Shown here in pieces: positions 36,565-45,982 of a stretch of DNA of 64,000 nucleotides (position 1 is its first letter; every line of letters begins with the position of its first letter). Origin of the DNA: Rhizobium sp. BK376 (GTDB taxonomy: Bacteria; Pseudomonadota; Alphaproteobacteria; Rhizobiales; Rhizobiaceae); NCBI RefSeq assembly GCF_004341625.1, contig NZ_SLZG01000003.1, forward strand, positions 557,045 through 621,044, read 5' to 3'. Made by a program: the position numbers and the translations under genes. Below the pieces are notes generated by a model that searched no databases, was not told where the DNA came from, and saw nothing but the letters and a program-made list of their open reading frames with translations.

Positions 36565-37460
36565 CTCAGCCGTGTGCGTAGCCGGGGAATGGCGAAGTCG
36601 AGAAAGGCGCGCAATTTCAGCGGCAGCAGACCTTGCCCGACATAGACGAAATTGACGGACCACGGCGCCGGCTCGAACTCCTCGAGGATCGTGACGATCG
36701 TCCCGGCCTTGCGCTGCTCGGCAATCTGATAGGAAAGGACCCGGGCAATCCCAAGGCCGGCGGCGGCAGCATCGATGGCCGCCTCCGCCGTCGTAACAGA
36801 CAGCCGCGGCCGGACGGGCACCTGGAAATCGCCTCCGCCCCTGCTGAATGACCATGCCTGCGATGGCGACGCTCCCATGCCTTCGAAGGCGATGAGGCTA
36901 TGATGCTGCAGATCCTCCGGTGCTGTCGGTGTGCTCCTTTCCAGAAGATAGGCAGGACTTGCGCAGAAGACGCGGTGGATGGAGCCGAGACGCGTGGCAA
37001 TCATGCCGCTGTCGGGCAGGTTGCCGATGCGTAGCGCCAGGTCCAGATGCTCGTCGGAGAGATGTGTGACCCTGTCGACGAGCGCGAGCCTGATGTCGAT
37101 CTCTGGAAAGGCCCGTAGAAAGGCGACGACGACCGGCAGAACGTGCAACCGGCCGAAGACCACGGGCGCCGTGATGGTCAACTCGCCTCGCGGCGTCTGG
37201 TATTCCCCGGCCGCGGTGCGCTCGGCGTCGTCCACCTGTTCGAGAATACGCTTGCAGGAGGCCAAATAGGCCAGCCCGCTGTCCGTCAGCGAGAGTTTTC
37301 GGCCGCTGCGGCTGAAAAGCCGTGTCCGCAGATGATCCTCGAGATCGGCAACCTTTCGACTAACCGTTGCGAGCGGCATGTCGAGCCTACGCGACGTGGC
37401 GGAAAGGCTGCCGGTTTCCACCACCATCACAAAGATCGACATGGATTCCAGACGGTCCAT
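36561..37460 (-). CDS. LysR-family transcriptional regulator
   Basis: The product is 299 aa. The helix-turn-helix is MDRLESMSIFVMVVETGSLS to about residue 60, with RRLDMPLATVSRKVADLEDH, the CrgA-like subgroup. The effector domain is full length. Its 3' end overlaps the anti-sigma stop by four bases on the opposite strand. It diverges from the AhpD-like gene with 106 bp between starts, so that gene is its likely target. Confidence 0.88.
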   Translation of the reverse strand: MDRLESMSIFVMVVETGSLSATSRRLDMPLATVSRKVADLEDHLRTRLFSRSGRKLSLTDSGLAYLASCKRILEQVDDAERTAAGEYQTPRGELTITAPVVFGRLHVLPVVVAFLRAFPEIDIRLALVDRVTHLSDEHLDLALRIGNLPDSGMIATRLGSIHRVFCASPAYLLERSTPTAPEDLQHHSLIAFEGMGASPSQAWSFSRGGGDFQVPVRPRLSVTTAEAAIDAAAAGLGIARVLSYQIAEQRKAGTIVTILEEFEPAPWSVNFVYVGQGLLPLKLRAFLDFAIPRLRTRLS

Positions 37461-37566
37461 TCATCCTCCCATTTTTTGAGAACAACGCTCTCGAATTTGC
37501 CAGATAGCGCAAAGAAATGGAAGAAATTACATACAACTCGTGGAATATCTTTTGGAGGTAAAATTT

Positions 37567-38116
37567 ATGTCTCGCATTCCAACCCCGGCAACAGTCCAGG
37601 ACGCCCCCGCAAAATCTCAGCCTATGCTTGAGGCCGGGAAGCAGCTTGGGGTGGTCCCCAACCTCTTCCGTCTCGTAGCGACAAGCCCGGCGGCGCTGGA
37701 GGGTTATCTCGGCGTCTCTGGAGCACTCGCAAAGGGCACCCTTTCAGCAGCAACGCGTGAGCGCATCGCTCTCGCCGTAGCCGAGGTTAACGGCTGCAGC
37801 TACTGCCTTTCCGCCCATAGCTATCTCGCGAAGAATATCGCCAAGTTGGACGAAGCCGAAATCACGGCCAATCGCGACGGCCATTCGAACGACGCCAAGG
37901 CTGACGTGGCCGTACATTTTGCGGCAAAGCTTGCTCATGCGCGTGGCCGCGTCAGCGAAGCCGATGTCGATGCGGTCAAATCCGCAGGTTACAGTGGACG
38001 CGCAGGTGATAGAGATCATACTGGACGTCGCTCTCAACACCTGGACCAATTATCTCAACGAAGCGCTGAAGACCGAAATCGATTTTCCGCTGGTTCGCGC
38101 ACGCGACGCCGCTTGA
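37567..38116 (+). pseudogene. carboxymuconolactone-decarboxylase/AhpD-like gene with a +1 frameshift
   Basis: The start at 37567 follows GGAGGT. The N-terminal 143 residues are a normal peroxidase-related CMD protein, with the redox site C77-S-Y-C80 and H84 (NGCSYCLSAHS). At 37996-37997 an extra G breaks the frame after YS; dropping one G restores DAQVIEIILDVALNTWTNYL and the family's end to a stop at 38116, 182 aa in all. As it stands translation continues to 38121 with about 40 foreign residues (SGRAGDRDHTGRRSQ). The active site survives but the C-terminal dimer helix is lost. It is either a real recent mutation or a sequencing error. Confidence 0.8.
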
Positions 38117-38181
38117 TGTAGATTGATTTATCCGTTGGCGTCATTCGCGCCAGCGGGTTCTCTTGAAAAAGGACGAAAGCT

Positions 38182-38646
38182 ATGAGCCGCCCACCATTTC
38201 CGCCCTTCACCCGCGAAACCGCCATCGAAAAAGTGCGCCTGGCCGAGGATGGCTGGAACACCCGCGATCCTGCGCGCGTGTCGCTCGCCTATACCGTCGA
38301 CAGCCATTGGCGCAATCGCGCCGAATTCATCGAAGGTCGCGAGGCCATTGTCGCCTTTCTTACTCGCAAGTGGAGCCGCGAACTCGATTACCGCCTCATC
38401 AAGGAACTCTGGGCATTCGATGGCAACCGCATTGCAGTGCGCTTTGCCTATGAATGGCACGACGACAGCGGCAACTGGTACCGCAGCTACGGCAACGAGA
38501 ACTGGGAATTCGACGATGACGGACTGATGCGCCGCCGGCTGGCCTGCATCAACGATGCCCCCATCGCCGAGAAAGACCGTAAATATCACTGGCCGCTCGG
38601 CCGCCGGCCCGACGATCATCCGTCGCTGAGCGACCTCGGCTTCTAG
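38182..38646 (+). CDS. NTF2-like protein (DUF1348)
   Basis: The product is 154 aa. The segment [20 protein letters not shown] (residues 10-29) and [20 protein letters not shown], then [20 protein letters not shown] and [20 protein letters not shown], are typical of the DUF1348 group of the nuclear-transport-factor-2 superfamily. These small cone-shaped proteins have unknown substrates. It lies 65 bp after the AhpD-like gene and 11 bp before the next, consistent with one operon under the LysR regulator. Confidence 0.87.
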   Translation: MSRPPFPPFTRETAIEKVRLAEDGWNTRDPARVSLAYTVDSHWRNRAEFIEGREAIVAFLTRKWSRELDYRLIKELWAFDGNRIAVRFAYEWHDDSGNWYRSYGNENWEFDDDGLMRRRLACINDAPIAEKDRKYHWPLGRRPDDHPSLSDLGF

Positions 38647-38657
38647 AGGCTAACGTC

Positions 38658-39275
38658 ATGGACATGTCCCGCACTTATTCCAGCGATATCGCATTTACTC
38701 CCGTCGTCAAGGAGATCCAGGCGCGCAAGGGCTCGCGGCACGGCTATGCGAGCATGGAAGAGCGCGGGTCGTGGATGACGGAGATTACGCCGGATCTGAA
38801 GGTCTTCATCGAAAGCCAGATCAGCGCTTTCCTCGGCACAGCCAGCAAGGATGGCCAGCCCTATATCCAGCACCGCGGTGGCCCGCCGGGCTTTCTGACG
38901 GTGCTGGACGAAAAGACGATCGGCTTCGCTGATTTCTCCGGCAACCGCCAATATATCAGCCAGGGCAACCTGGCTGAAAACCCCAAGGCTCATCTCTTCC
39001 TGATCGACTACGGCACGCGCCAGCGGGTGAAAATCTGGGGGACCGCTCGCGTCGTCGAAGACGATGCCGCGTTGATCGGCCGCCTGATGCCCCATGATTA
39101 CCGCGCCCGCCCGGAGCAGGTGATCCTCTTTACCGTCGAGGCCTGGGACGCGAATTGCCCGCAGCATATTCCGCAGCGTTTCGAAGCGGCTGAGGTCCTT
39201 GCTCTCATGACCGAGAAGGACGCGCGGATCAAGGCGCTCGAAGCCGAGATCGCTCAGCTGAAAAGCAAGTCATAG
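38658..39275 (+). CDS. pyridoxamine-phosphate-oxidase-like flavoprotein
   Basis: The product is 205 aa. The split-barrel FMN fold is seen in FIESQISAFLGTASKDGQPY, IQHRGGPPGFLTVLDEKTIG, then NPKAHLFLIDYGTRQRVKIW with GTARVVEDD. The C terminus ends in a coiled helix (ARIKALEAEIAQLKSK). It is closer to general flavin reductase or detoxification proteins than to true PdxH. With the CMD and NTF2-like genes it makes a small redox-related group. Confidence 0.83.
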   Translation: MDMSRTYSSDIAFTPVVKEIQARKGSRHGYASMEERGSWMTEITPDLKVFIESQISAFLGTASKDGQPYIQHRGGPPGFLTVLDEKTIGFADFSGNRQYISQGNLAENPKAHLFLIDYGTRQRVKIWGTARVVEDDAALIGRLMPHDYRARPEQVILFTVEAWDANCPQHIPQRFEAAEVLALMTEKDARIKALEAEIAQLKSKS

Positions 39276-39289
39276 GCTCCGGTTGCCGG

Positions 39290-40648
39290 TCATTCGTTGA
39301 CGGCAACCGCCCGCGCTGTCGTTTGTAGCCTGGAGGTTGCGGCTAGTCCATGAACGCGCATGTTGCACCAGCAGGCAAAGGCGGAACTGACGAGGGCAAA
39401 GCTTTCGCCGATCGCCAGCCTGTTGTTGGAGTTGCTGAGCAGCGTCAGGGCAAAGAAGAACAGCCCCACCATATAGGCATGCATCGCGGCCCTCGGGATC
39501 ACGCCGACCTGCAAGGCACGGCGGACGGAGACGACGAGCATGCCAAGAATGATCGACATCACGACGGCGCCGAAGAGACCGTAGCGAACGAGCATTTCCA
39601 GATAGCCATTGTGAAGCAGCGTATAGGGGACATCCGCATATTTGGTGTGGTACCAACGCTCCAGCCATCTGCTTCCCCAGCCGAAAATCGGTGCCGAGGA
39701 AAAGACTTCCCAACCGTTAGACCAGAGCTGAAGCCGCTGATCCATGGAAACGGGCGTGGCGGTGGAGCCGATCGTTCCATTGACCACGCCATTGATATCG
39801 TGGCCGCCGGTGATTTCGTCGATCATCAACGCGGCCGAGGTTACGGTCGGGCCGGCCGTCTGGATCAGGTTTCCACGCACCCCGTAAATGGCGGCAACGA
39901 GCGCTACGGCGAGACAGGCAATGACGAGGATGCCGGATTTCAGCTTCACATAGCGCAGCATGACGACGGCAAGCACAGGCAGCGTGATGCCCATCGCGAG
40001 CCACACGCCTTTTGACTTGGCGCCATAGATGGCGATCAGACAGAGCGCGAAAATCAGCGGCGACGCGACGAAAGCAAAACGGGCGATGAGCGGATTTGCC
40101 CTGCTGTCAGTCAGGTAATGCAGCAACCAGAAGCTCGTGAAGATGATGATGAGGCCGCAGGCGACCGCGCCATGGATCTGGTTGTTCATGATGAGAGGAC
40201 GGATCGTGTCGCCGGCAAAAATCTCCCGGATATGCAGGCTGACGGTTACCGCAAGCATGACCAGCGTTATGCCAAGAAAGGCAGCGATGATCCTTTCCAT
40301 GTAAGGCGTATAGAGGGCGAACGCGAAGCCCAGGATCGGGAAGAAAAAGGGAAAGGCGTAGAGCCAGTCGGATGCACCGACTTCATGCGGCGACGTCGTG
40401 AAATAGACGATCAGATAGCGAATGATGACATAAGCGCCCCAGGCCATGCAAAGCCACCCGAGCCGGTTCGTGCGCGGTCGGTTGGGCATGCGCAGATAGT
40501 AGGTCAGCCCTATCAGGGCAAGTATACCGCAGACGTAGCGATAGGTGTCCGTTTCGACCAGAAGCGCTGATGCTGCAAGGATCCATAGCAAGCTTCCGAA
40601 CAGTGTAAGAAGCAATGGCATCTTGGTCTTGGAAATTTCAAAGGTCAT
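39290..40648 (-). CDS. O-antigen ligase/polymerase family membrane protein
   Basis: The product is 452 aa from the ATG at 40648 (upstream in-frame GTG codons leave the start open, and no strong ribosome site is visible). About 11-12 membrane spans are present, with a large periplasmic loop near residues 265-345 that contains GWGSRWLERWYHTKYADVPY and TLLHNGYLEMLVRYGLFGAV, the WaaL/Wzy-type O-antigen ligase signature with its conserved histidine. It joins or polymerises surface polysaccharide in the inner membrane. It belongs with the sugar transferase and epimerases to its right. Confidence 0.83.
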   Translation of the reverse strand: MTFEISKTKMPLLLTLFGSLLWILAASALLVETDTYRYVCGILALIGLTYYLRMPNRPRTNRLGWLCMAWGAYVIIRYLIVYFTTSPHEVGASDWLYAFPFFFPILGFAFALYTPYMERIIAAFLGITLVMLAVTVSLHIREIFAGDTIRPLIMNNQIHGAVACGLIIIFTSFWLLHYLTDSRANPLIARFAFVASPLIFALCLIAIYGAKSKGVWLAMGITLPVLAVVMLRYVKLKSGILVIACLAVALVAAIYGVRGNLIQTAGPTVTSAALMIDEITGGHDINGVVNGTIGSTATPVSMDQRLQLWSNGWEVFSSAPIFGWGSRWLERWYHTKYADVPYTLLHNGYLEMLVRYGLFGAVVMSIILGMLVVSVRRALQVGVIPRAAMHAYMVGLFFFALTLLSNSNNRLAIGESFALVSSAFACWCNMRVHGLAATSRLQTTARAVAVNE

Positions 40649-40849
40649 GGACACCGACACAACTTCATCATGCGGCTCCTCGATCGATCGGCTTTCGTGT
40701 AGACAGCCGCCTTCGTCTACACGCAATGCTATAGTTGCTATATCGAGATTTCTACGCGCCTGCGAGAGATCGTGGCCGGCAATTACACAACTCTTTTTGC
40801 CGAGATTGAGGCGATCACGTCTCTCAAGCTAAATCAGTGTCCACTGTTG

Positions 40850-41491
40850 TTAATGGGTCACGCCGTGGCTGCGAACTACTTGCGCAGCCGTCAGGAAGAG
40901 GATGCGCAAATCCAGAAGAAACGAGCGCCGGCGCAGATAGTCTTCGTCGAGTTTCACCTTCTGCTGTATCGGCAACTCGTCGCGCCCGTTGATCTGCGCC
41001 CACCCGGTCAGCCCGGGGACCAGCGCTTCGACGCCGCGTTCCGTTCGAAGCGCGATCAGATCGTGCTGGTTGAACAATGCCGGCCGTGGCCCGACGAGGC
41101 TCATCTCACCCTTCAGGATGCACCACAGCTGCGGCAGCTCGTCTAGGCTGGACTTGCGCAGGAAAGATCCGATCGGCGTCAGATAGGCGCCGGGATTGGT
41201 GAGCAGATGGGTCGCGACGGCAGGCGTATCCACCCGCATGCTACGGAATTTCGGCATGCGGAAAATGTGATTGCCACGCCCGACCCGGTCCGACCAGTAG
41301 AGCGCGGGACCCTTGGAGGTGATCTTGACCGCCGCCGCGATGATCAGAATCGGAATGAGGAAAACGATCGAGGCCAAGCAGGCGACCGACAGATCGAAAA
41401 GGCGTTTGGCAATCGGATACACGATTATTCCCTGCACCGCTCTCAGCGGCTTTATCTCTGGCGAACGTGGTGGTGTCGCGTGAAATCTCAT
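40850..41491 (-). CDS. bacterial sugar transferase (initiating glycosyl-1-phosphate transferase)
   Basis: The product is 213 aa from the ATG at 41491. One N-terminal hairpin membrane span ([20 protein letters not shown]) is followed by the catalytic domain with [31 protein letters not shown] and [13 protein letters not shown], all hallmarks of the ExoY/WcaJ/PglC family. It loads the first sugar phosphate on undecaprenyl phosphate. It lacks the long N-terminal membrane domain of WcaJ, so it is a minimal type. It diverges from the epimerase gene at 41,632. Confidence 0.9.
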   Translation of the reverse strand: MRFHATPPRSPEIKPLRAVQGIIVYPIAKRLFDLSVACLASIVFLIPILIIAAAVKITSKGPALYWSDRVGRGNHIFRMPKFRSMRVDTPAVATHLLTNPGAYLTPIGSFLRKSSLDELPQLWCILKGEMSLVGPRPALFNQHDLIALRTERGVEALVPGLTGWAQINGRDELPIQQKVKLDEDYLRRRSFLLDLRILFLTAAQVVRSHGVTH

Positions 41492-41631
41492 ATCCGCCTG
41501 CCTTTCACAATCGCTTTGATCGCGTTTTGCTCGAATTGGCTGGCTTCCGCGCCTGTGCAAACGGCCGGACATATGTTGCGAAAGGCCCGATCGACGCCTA
41601 AGCAGGCGGGGGACAATGGATGGAGCGCCGC

Positions 41632-42558
41632 ATGATATTGGTGACGGGGGCAACGGGCTTCGTGGGGCAGGCGCTCTGCGCCGAGCTTTCCAGGCGGCAG
41701 CTGCCCTACAGGCCGGTTAGTCGCAAACCGCAAACCGGCTTCCATCCGATCGGAGCGATTGATGCCGCCACGGACTGGTCTGAGGCCCTCAAAGGTATTG
41801 ATACCGTCATCCATCTGGCCGCCCGCGTTCACGTCATGAATGATGAGGCGGCCGATCCGCTTGCCGCCTTCCGCGCAGCCAACGTCGATGTGACGCTCAA
41901 CCTGGCTCGCCAGGCCGTTGCGTCAGGGGCGAAGCGCTTTGTCTTCGTAAGCTCGATCAAGGTGAATGGTGAGGCGACGGAGAAGGGAAGGCCGTTCACG
42001 GCCTCCGACGTCCCTCGACCCGAGGACCCCTACGGACAATCCAAATGGGAGGCCGAACAGGCGCTTTTCACATTGGGGCAGGCGACAGGACTGGAAATCG
42101 TGGTCATCCGGCCTCCGCTCGTCTACGGGCCGGGCGTCAAGGCCAATTTTGCCAGCATGATGAAATGGGTCCGCCGCGGCATTCCCCTACCGTTGGGACG
42201 CGTAGCGAACAAACGCTCGCTGGTCTTTGTCCGCAATCTGGTGGATTTCATCCTGCTGAGTGCCGATCATCCTCAAGCGTCGGGCCATGTTTTCCTTGTC
42301 AGCGACGGTGCGGACCTTTCCATCGCGGATCTGTTACGGCGGTTGGCCGGGGCGATGGGGGTCAAGCCGCGTCTTCTGCCGGTGCCGACCGCCATTCTGC
42401 AGCACGCTGCTTCGCTTCTCGGACGCAGCGCGGCTTCGCAGCGACTGTTGGGCTCGCTGCAGGTCGATATGACTGAGACCACGACGATTACGGGCTGGAC
42501 GCCGCCCTATTCGATTGATGAGGGACTTCTACTTACAGTCGAACGAACCTCAGTATAG
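41632..42558 (+). CDS. NAD-dependent sugar epimerase/dehydratase
   Basis: The product is 308 aa from the ATG at 41632 (an ATG four codons earlier at 41620 is also possible). The Rossmann start is MILVTGATGFVGQALCAELS, with the catalytic serine in FVFVSSIKVNG and the Y-x3-K pair in DPYGQSKWEAEQ. It resembles the UDP-glucose/N-acetylglucosamine 4-epimerase-like proteins that sit next to sugar transferases. It probably prepares the sugar nucleotide used by that transferase. Confidence 0.85.
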   Translation: MILVTGATGFVGQALCAELSRRQLPYRPVSRKPQTGFHPIGAIDAATDWSEALKGIDTVIHLAARVHVMNDEAADPLAAFRAANVDVTLNLARQAVASGAKRFVFVSSIKVNGEATEKGRPFTASDVPRPEDPYGQSKWEAEQALFTLGQATGLEIVVIRPPLVYGPGVKANFASMMKWVRRGIPLPLGRVANKRSLVFVRNLVDFILLSADHPQASGHVFLVSDGADLSIADLLRRLAGAMGVKPRLLPVPTAILQHAASLLGRSAASQRLLGSLQVDMTETTTITGWTPPYSIDEGLLLTVERTSV

Positions 42559-43119
42559 CCGTAGATCAATTTCTCGCTGTGCAATCGGTATGCCCCGTAG
42601 AAGCGGTGAAACATCCCGTTTATCACCACTTTTTTACCGAAGCGTAAGGTTTCGGCGACCTTACGCAGCGTTAGCCCGGACGGAAGGGCAATTTAGACCC
42701 TCTCACTGGATCGCTAGTCCTTTTGGTAGTCGTTTTCGGCCTTAACGAGCGCTGCGCGTCATTGCAACCCGTCTCTGATTATGGCTGAGGCAGGTGTCTA
42801 GCTCGAAGTACTTATTAAGGGTTGCATTGACCTCTCGTGACGGAAGGCGCACTGTGTGAATTGAGAAGGCAAAGTTGTGAAATACGAAATATATTATAAG
42901 TAATATGTAAATACATTCGTCAGTTTTTGATAATGTAATGCTGTATGTTGCATGTCTTCGTAATGATGGCTCCCGGAAATACTATTTGGTGCGCGTTTCT
43001 TGTTTGTAAGGTGGGGATTTCGAGTGAGTATCGGGGGTCTGGCTTCGTTCTGCTGAGGACGATGACCGGATAGTTGTGGGGACGCAAAGACGGATGTCGG
43101 GAAAACTACCGTCGATGCC
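42559..43119. other. 561 bp AT-rich intergenic region upstream of galE
   Basis: No gene is convincing here. A perfect inverted repeat of 9 bp arms (GCGTAAGGT 42642-42650, ACCTTACGC 42658-42666) lies near the epimerase end. From about 42,840 to 42,960 the sequence becomes strongly AT-rich, with a palindrome ATATTA-TAAG-TAATAT at 42891-42906. Long AT-rich leaders are typical of surface-polysaccharide genes controlled by Ros/MucR-type or H-NS-like proteins; this is inference. Confidence 0.45.
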
Positions 43120-44205
43120 ATGATACAGCGGAGTAATAGTGTGAGCGTTCTGCTGACTGGGGGTACAGGGTACATTGGGAGTCACGCGGCCGTGGCTCTC
43201 ACACAGGCAGGCCATCGGGTCGTTCTTTACGACAATCTCTGCAATAGCAGCGCTACGGTGGTCGACCGCCTCTTTGCGATTACGGGAAAGCGATTGGCTT
43301 TCGTGGAAGGCGATGTCGCCGATACCAGGCTCCTTCTAAAGGTTCTAAGGGAGCATCAGGTCACCGCCGTCGTTCACTTTGCGGGCCTGAAGGCCGTGAA
43401 TGAATCGATCATCGCGCCGGTGAACTATTATTCGAGCAACGTCCAGGGGACGATCAGCCTCCTCAAGGCAATGGACGCCATGGAGATCAGGAAACTGGTG
43501 TTCAGCTCGAGTGCCACGGTCTACGGCCATCCGGACTACACGCCGATCGATGAGGATCATCCCAAGCGGACGACCAATCCCTATGGAAGAAGCAAGCTGC
43601 ATATCGAGGATATGCTGTATGACGTGGCGCAGTCGCATTCCGATTGGCGGATCGCTTGCTTGAGGTACTTCAATCCCGTCGGCGCTCACAAGAGCGGCCT
43701 CATCGGCGAGGATCCGATCGGCCTGCCGAACAATCTGATGCCCTATATCGCTCAGGTAGCTGCGGGTAAGCTGCCGCGCCTCAGCGTTTTCGGGAGCGAT
43801 TACGAAACGCCCGACGGTACCGGCATTCGCGACTACATCCACGTGATGGACCTTGCGGAAGGTCATCTGGCAGCACTGGATTTCCTTCGGGAAAGCCGCG
43901 GTTGGCACACCTTCAATCTCGGAACGGGAAAAGGTCACAGTGTCCTGGAGATGGCAAGGACCTTCGAGGCCGTCAGCGGGCGAAGCGTCCACTATCGCCT
44001 GGAGCCGCGGCGACGCGGCGATGTCGCGGTCTGCTATGCCAATCCGCAAAAGGCTGCGCGCTATCTCAACTGGACGGCGACGAGAACGTTGGAGGACATG
44101 TGCGCCAGCACATGGCATTGGCAGGCATCGCTGCTGCAGGACGAGATGCCGCGGACCCGCGCGCCAAGCAACTGGGAGTTTCGTGGAAATCCGGTAGCCG
44201 GCTAG
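43120..44205 (+). CDS. galE: UDP-glucose 4-epimerase
   Basis: The product is 361 aa from the ATG at 43120; a GTG at 43141 with GCGGAG seven bases upstream gives the more usual N terminus (MSVLLTGGTGYIGSH) and may be the real start. NAD binding is GGTGYIGSH, the catalytic serine lies in FSSSATVYG and Y-x3-K in NPYGRSK. CLRYFNPVGAH and GTGIRDYIHVMDLAEGH are GalE signatures. It interconverts UDP-glucose and UDP-galactose for surface polysaccharides. Confidence 0.92.
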   Translation: MIQRSNSVSVLLTGGTGYIGSHAAVALTQAGHRVVLYDNLCNSSATVVDRLFAITGKRLAFVEGDVADTRLLLKVLREHQVTAVVHFAGLKAVNESIIAPVNYYSSNVQGTISLLKAMDAMEIRKLVFSSSATVYGHPDYTPIDEDHPKRTTNPYGRSKLHIEDMLYDVAQSHSDWRIACLRYFNPVGAHKSGLIGEDPIGLPNNLMPYIAQVAAGKLPRLSVFGSDYETPDGTGIRDYIHVMDLAEGHLAALDFLRESRGWHTFNLGTGKGHSVLEMARTFEAVSGRSVHYRLEPRRRGDVAVCYANPQKAARYLNWTATRTLEDMCASTWHWQASLLQDEMPRTRAPSNWEFRGNPVAG

Positions 44206-44224
44206 GTTTACAGGCTGTTTCGAT

Positions 44225-44270
44225 GAGATTGCTTCTGCTCCCGCAAGGGTGCAGAAGCGCCCGAAATCTC
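44225..44270 (+). other. long mRNA hairpin after galE
   Basis: An outer 6 bp stem (GAGATT / AATCTC) and an inner 8 bp stem (GCTTCTGC / GCAGAAGC) extended by CCC-GCAA-GGG form one structure, with a 6-base bulge on the 3' side. There is no T tract. It may be a barrier or processing signal at the galE mRNA end. Confidence 0.5.
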
Positions 44271-44389
44271 TGGTATCAAAAAGAATTTGGCTAAAGCCTG
44301 TCCTGCTGGTATCCTCACGCCAACGAAAAATCGAATGAGCGCCTGCTGCATGCCTTTTTGGCGTTGCGCGGCGCGGTGGAAAAGACACA

Positions 44390-45982
44390 GTGAGAGACCC
44401 CGACAGCGGCGCAAAGCCGCAATCCGGCGGGGCATCGACGGCAGAAGAACGCAGGAAGGGCAAATCCTCCCGGCGTGGCAAGCGTAAGCGTAGCGGGCCT
44501 CCCCGCAATGCCGCTTTTTCTGCCGAATCCAGCCAGAGCGGCAAGACCGATCTGGCGGCGATGCGCCCGACAGAAGACGATGCTGGCTCCCCGGCCCATA
44601 AGCGCAAGCGTCGCCGCCGTTCCCGTGGCGGCTCGCAGGCTGGCGCAACGCCACCCGCTCCCATGCAAGCCAGCAAGGCTGCTCCCCAACGGACCGTTAC
44701 GGAGGAGAATTCCCAATCGGTTTCCCGAAAGGGAAAGCAGAGACGCAAGCACCGCGGTAAACGCGGCTTGCAGGGCCGTCCGCTCGCGCAGGAAAAGCAG
44801 CCGCAAATCGTGACGCCGACCGGAAGATCCGGTGGCGATCACGCACCGGGCCATGCCGATAACAGGGTTCATGACGCGCGACCTCCTCATTCTCGTCGCG
44901 ATGGCGGGTCGGCTCGATCGCATGCGGCGGCCGATGAAGAACGCTCCTATCCGGCCGATCTCTATGCGGCGCTCGATCTCGGCACCAACAATTGCCGGCT
45001 GCTGATCGCACAGCCGACCCGGCCGGGGCAGTTCCGCGTCGTAGACGCCTTTTCACGTATCGTACGCCTGGGCGAGGGGCTTGGCGCCAGCGGCAGGCTG
45101 TCCGGCGATGCCATGGATCGCGCTGTCGAGGCGTTGCGCATCTGCGCGTCTAAACTCAAGAGCCGCGAGATTCGCCGCATGCGGCTGATCGCGACCGAAG
45201 CTTGCCGCGCGGCTGAGAATGGCGAAGCCTTCCTTGCCCGCGTTACATCAGAGACGGGGCTTGAGCTGGAAATCATCGATCGCGAAACTGAGGCGCGGCT
45301 GGCCGTATCGGGCTGCTCGTCGCTGGTCGGTCCCGAAGCACGGTCGGTCGTCCTCTTCGATATCGGTGGTGGCTCCTCCGAAATCGCCGTCATCAGAATC
45401 GACGAAAACCGTTCCAGCCGCCTTGCCAATCACATTACCCATTGGACATCGCTGCCTGTTGGCGTCGTGACGCTGTCCGAGCGCCACGGTGGCCGCGACG
45501 TGACGCCCGACGTATTCGAGACGATGGTCGTTGAAGTGCAGGGGATGCTGGCGAGCTTCGATTGCCCGCCTATCCATGAGGCGCTTGTCGAAGCCGGCAA
45601 TTTTCATCTGATCGGCACATCGGGAACGGTGACGACGCTTGCCGGCGTTCATCTCGATCTTCCGCGATACGATCGCCGCAAGGTCGATGGCGTCTGGCTC
45701 TCCGATGCGGAGGTGACGGCGATGCAGGCAAAGCTGCTGTCATGGGATTTTGCCGGCCGCGCCGCCAATCCGTGCATCGGCCCTGATCGCGCCGACCTTG
45801 TGCTTGCCGGCTGTGCGATCCTGGAGGCGATCCGCCGCCGTTGGCCGAGCCCGCGCATGCGGGTTGCCGATCGCGGCCTTCGCGAAGGGCTGCTCACCGA
45901 TATGATGGCCGATGATGGCGTATGGCGCCGCAACCGCGCGCGCCGCCACCGCCCAAGGGATTCGAAAGGGCCGCAGGAATGA
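44390..45982 (+). CDS. Ppx/GppA-family phosphatase with long basic N-terminal extension
   Basis: The product is 530 aa with a GTG start at 44390. The first 185 residues are Lys/Arg/Ser-rich and disordered ([36 protein letters not shown]). The enzyme follows: [19 protein letters not shown], the phosphate loop [15 protein letters not shown] and [12 protein letters not shown], an actin-like fold that hydrolyses polyphosphate or pppGpp. It lacks the C-terminal HD domain of long Ppx, as in the short alphaproteobacterial type. The next gene, rlmE, overlaps the stop by four bases. A nucleic-acid-binding tail beside an rRNA methyltransferase gene is suggestive. Confidence 0.88.
   Translation: MRDPDSGAKPQSGGASTAEERRKGKSSRRGKRKRSGPPRNAAFSAESSQSGKTDLAAMRPTEDDAGSPAHKRKRRRRSRGGSQAGATPPAPMQASKAAPQRTVTEENSQSVSRKGKQRRKHRGKRGLQGRPLAQEKQPQIVTPTGRSGGDHAPGHADNRVHDARPPHSRRDGGSARSHAAADEERSYPADLYAALDLGTNNCRLLIAQPTRPGQFRVVDAFSRIVRLGEGLGASGRLSGDAMDRAVEALRICASKLKSREIRRMRLIATEACRAAENGEAFLARVTSETGLELEIIDRETEARLAVSGCSSLVGPEARSVVLFDIGGGSSEIAVIRIDENRSSRLANHITHWTSLPVGVVTLSERHGGRDVTPDVFETMVVEVQGMLASFDCPPIHEALVEAGNFHLIGTSGTVTTLAGVHLDLPRYDRRKVDGVWLSDAEVTAMQAKLLSWDFAGRAANPCIGPDRADLVLAGCAILEAIRRRWPSPRMRVADRGLREGLLTDMMADDGVWRRNRARRHRPRDSKGPQE

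Noticed and set aside
42515..42745. 76-codon open frame after the epimerase
   Set aside because: No ribosome site, overlaps the epimerase end, and its composition is Arg/Ser-rich shadow-like.
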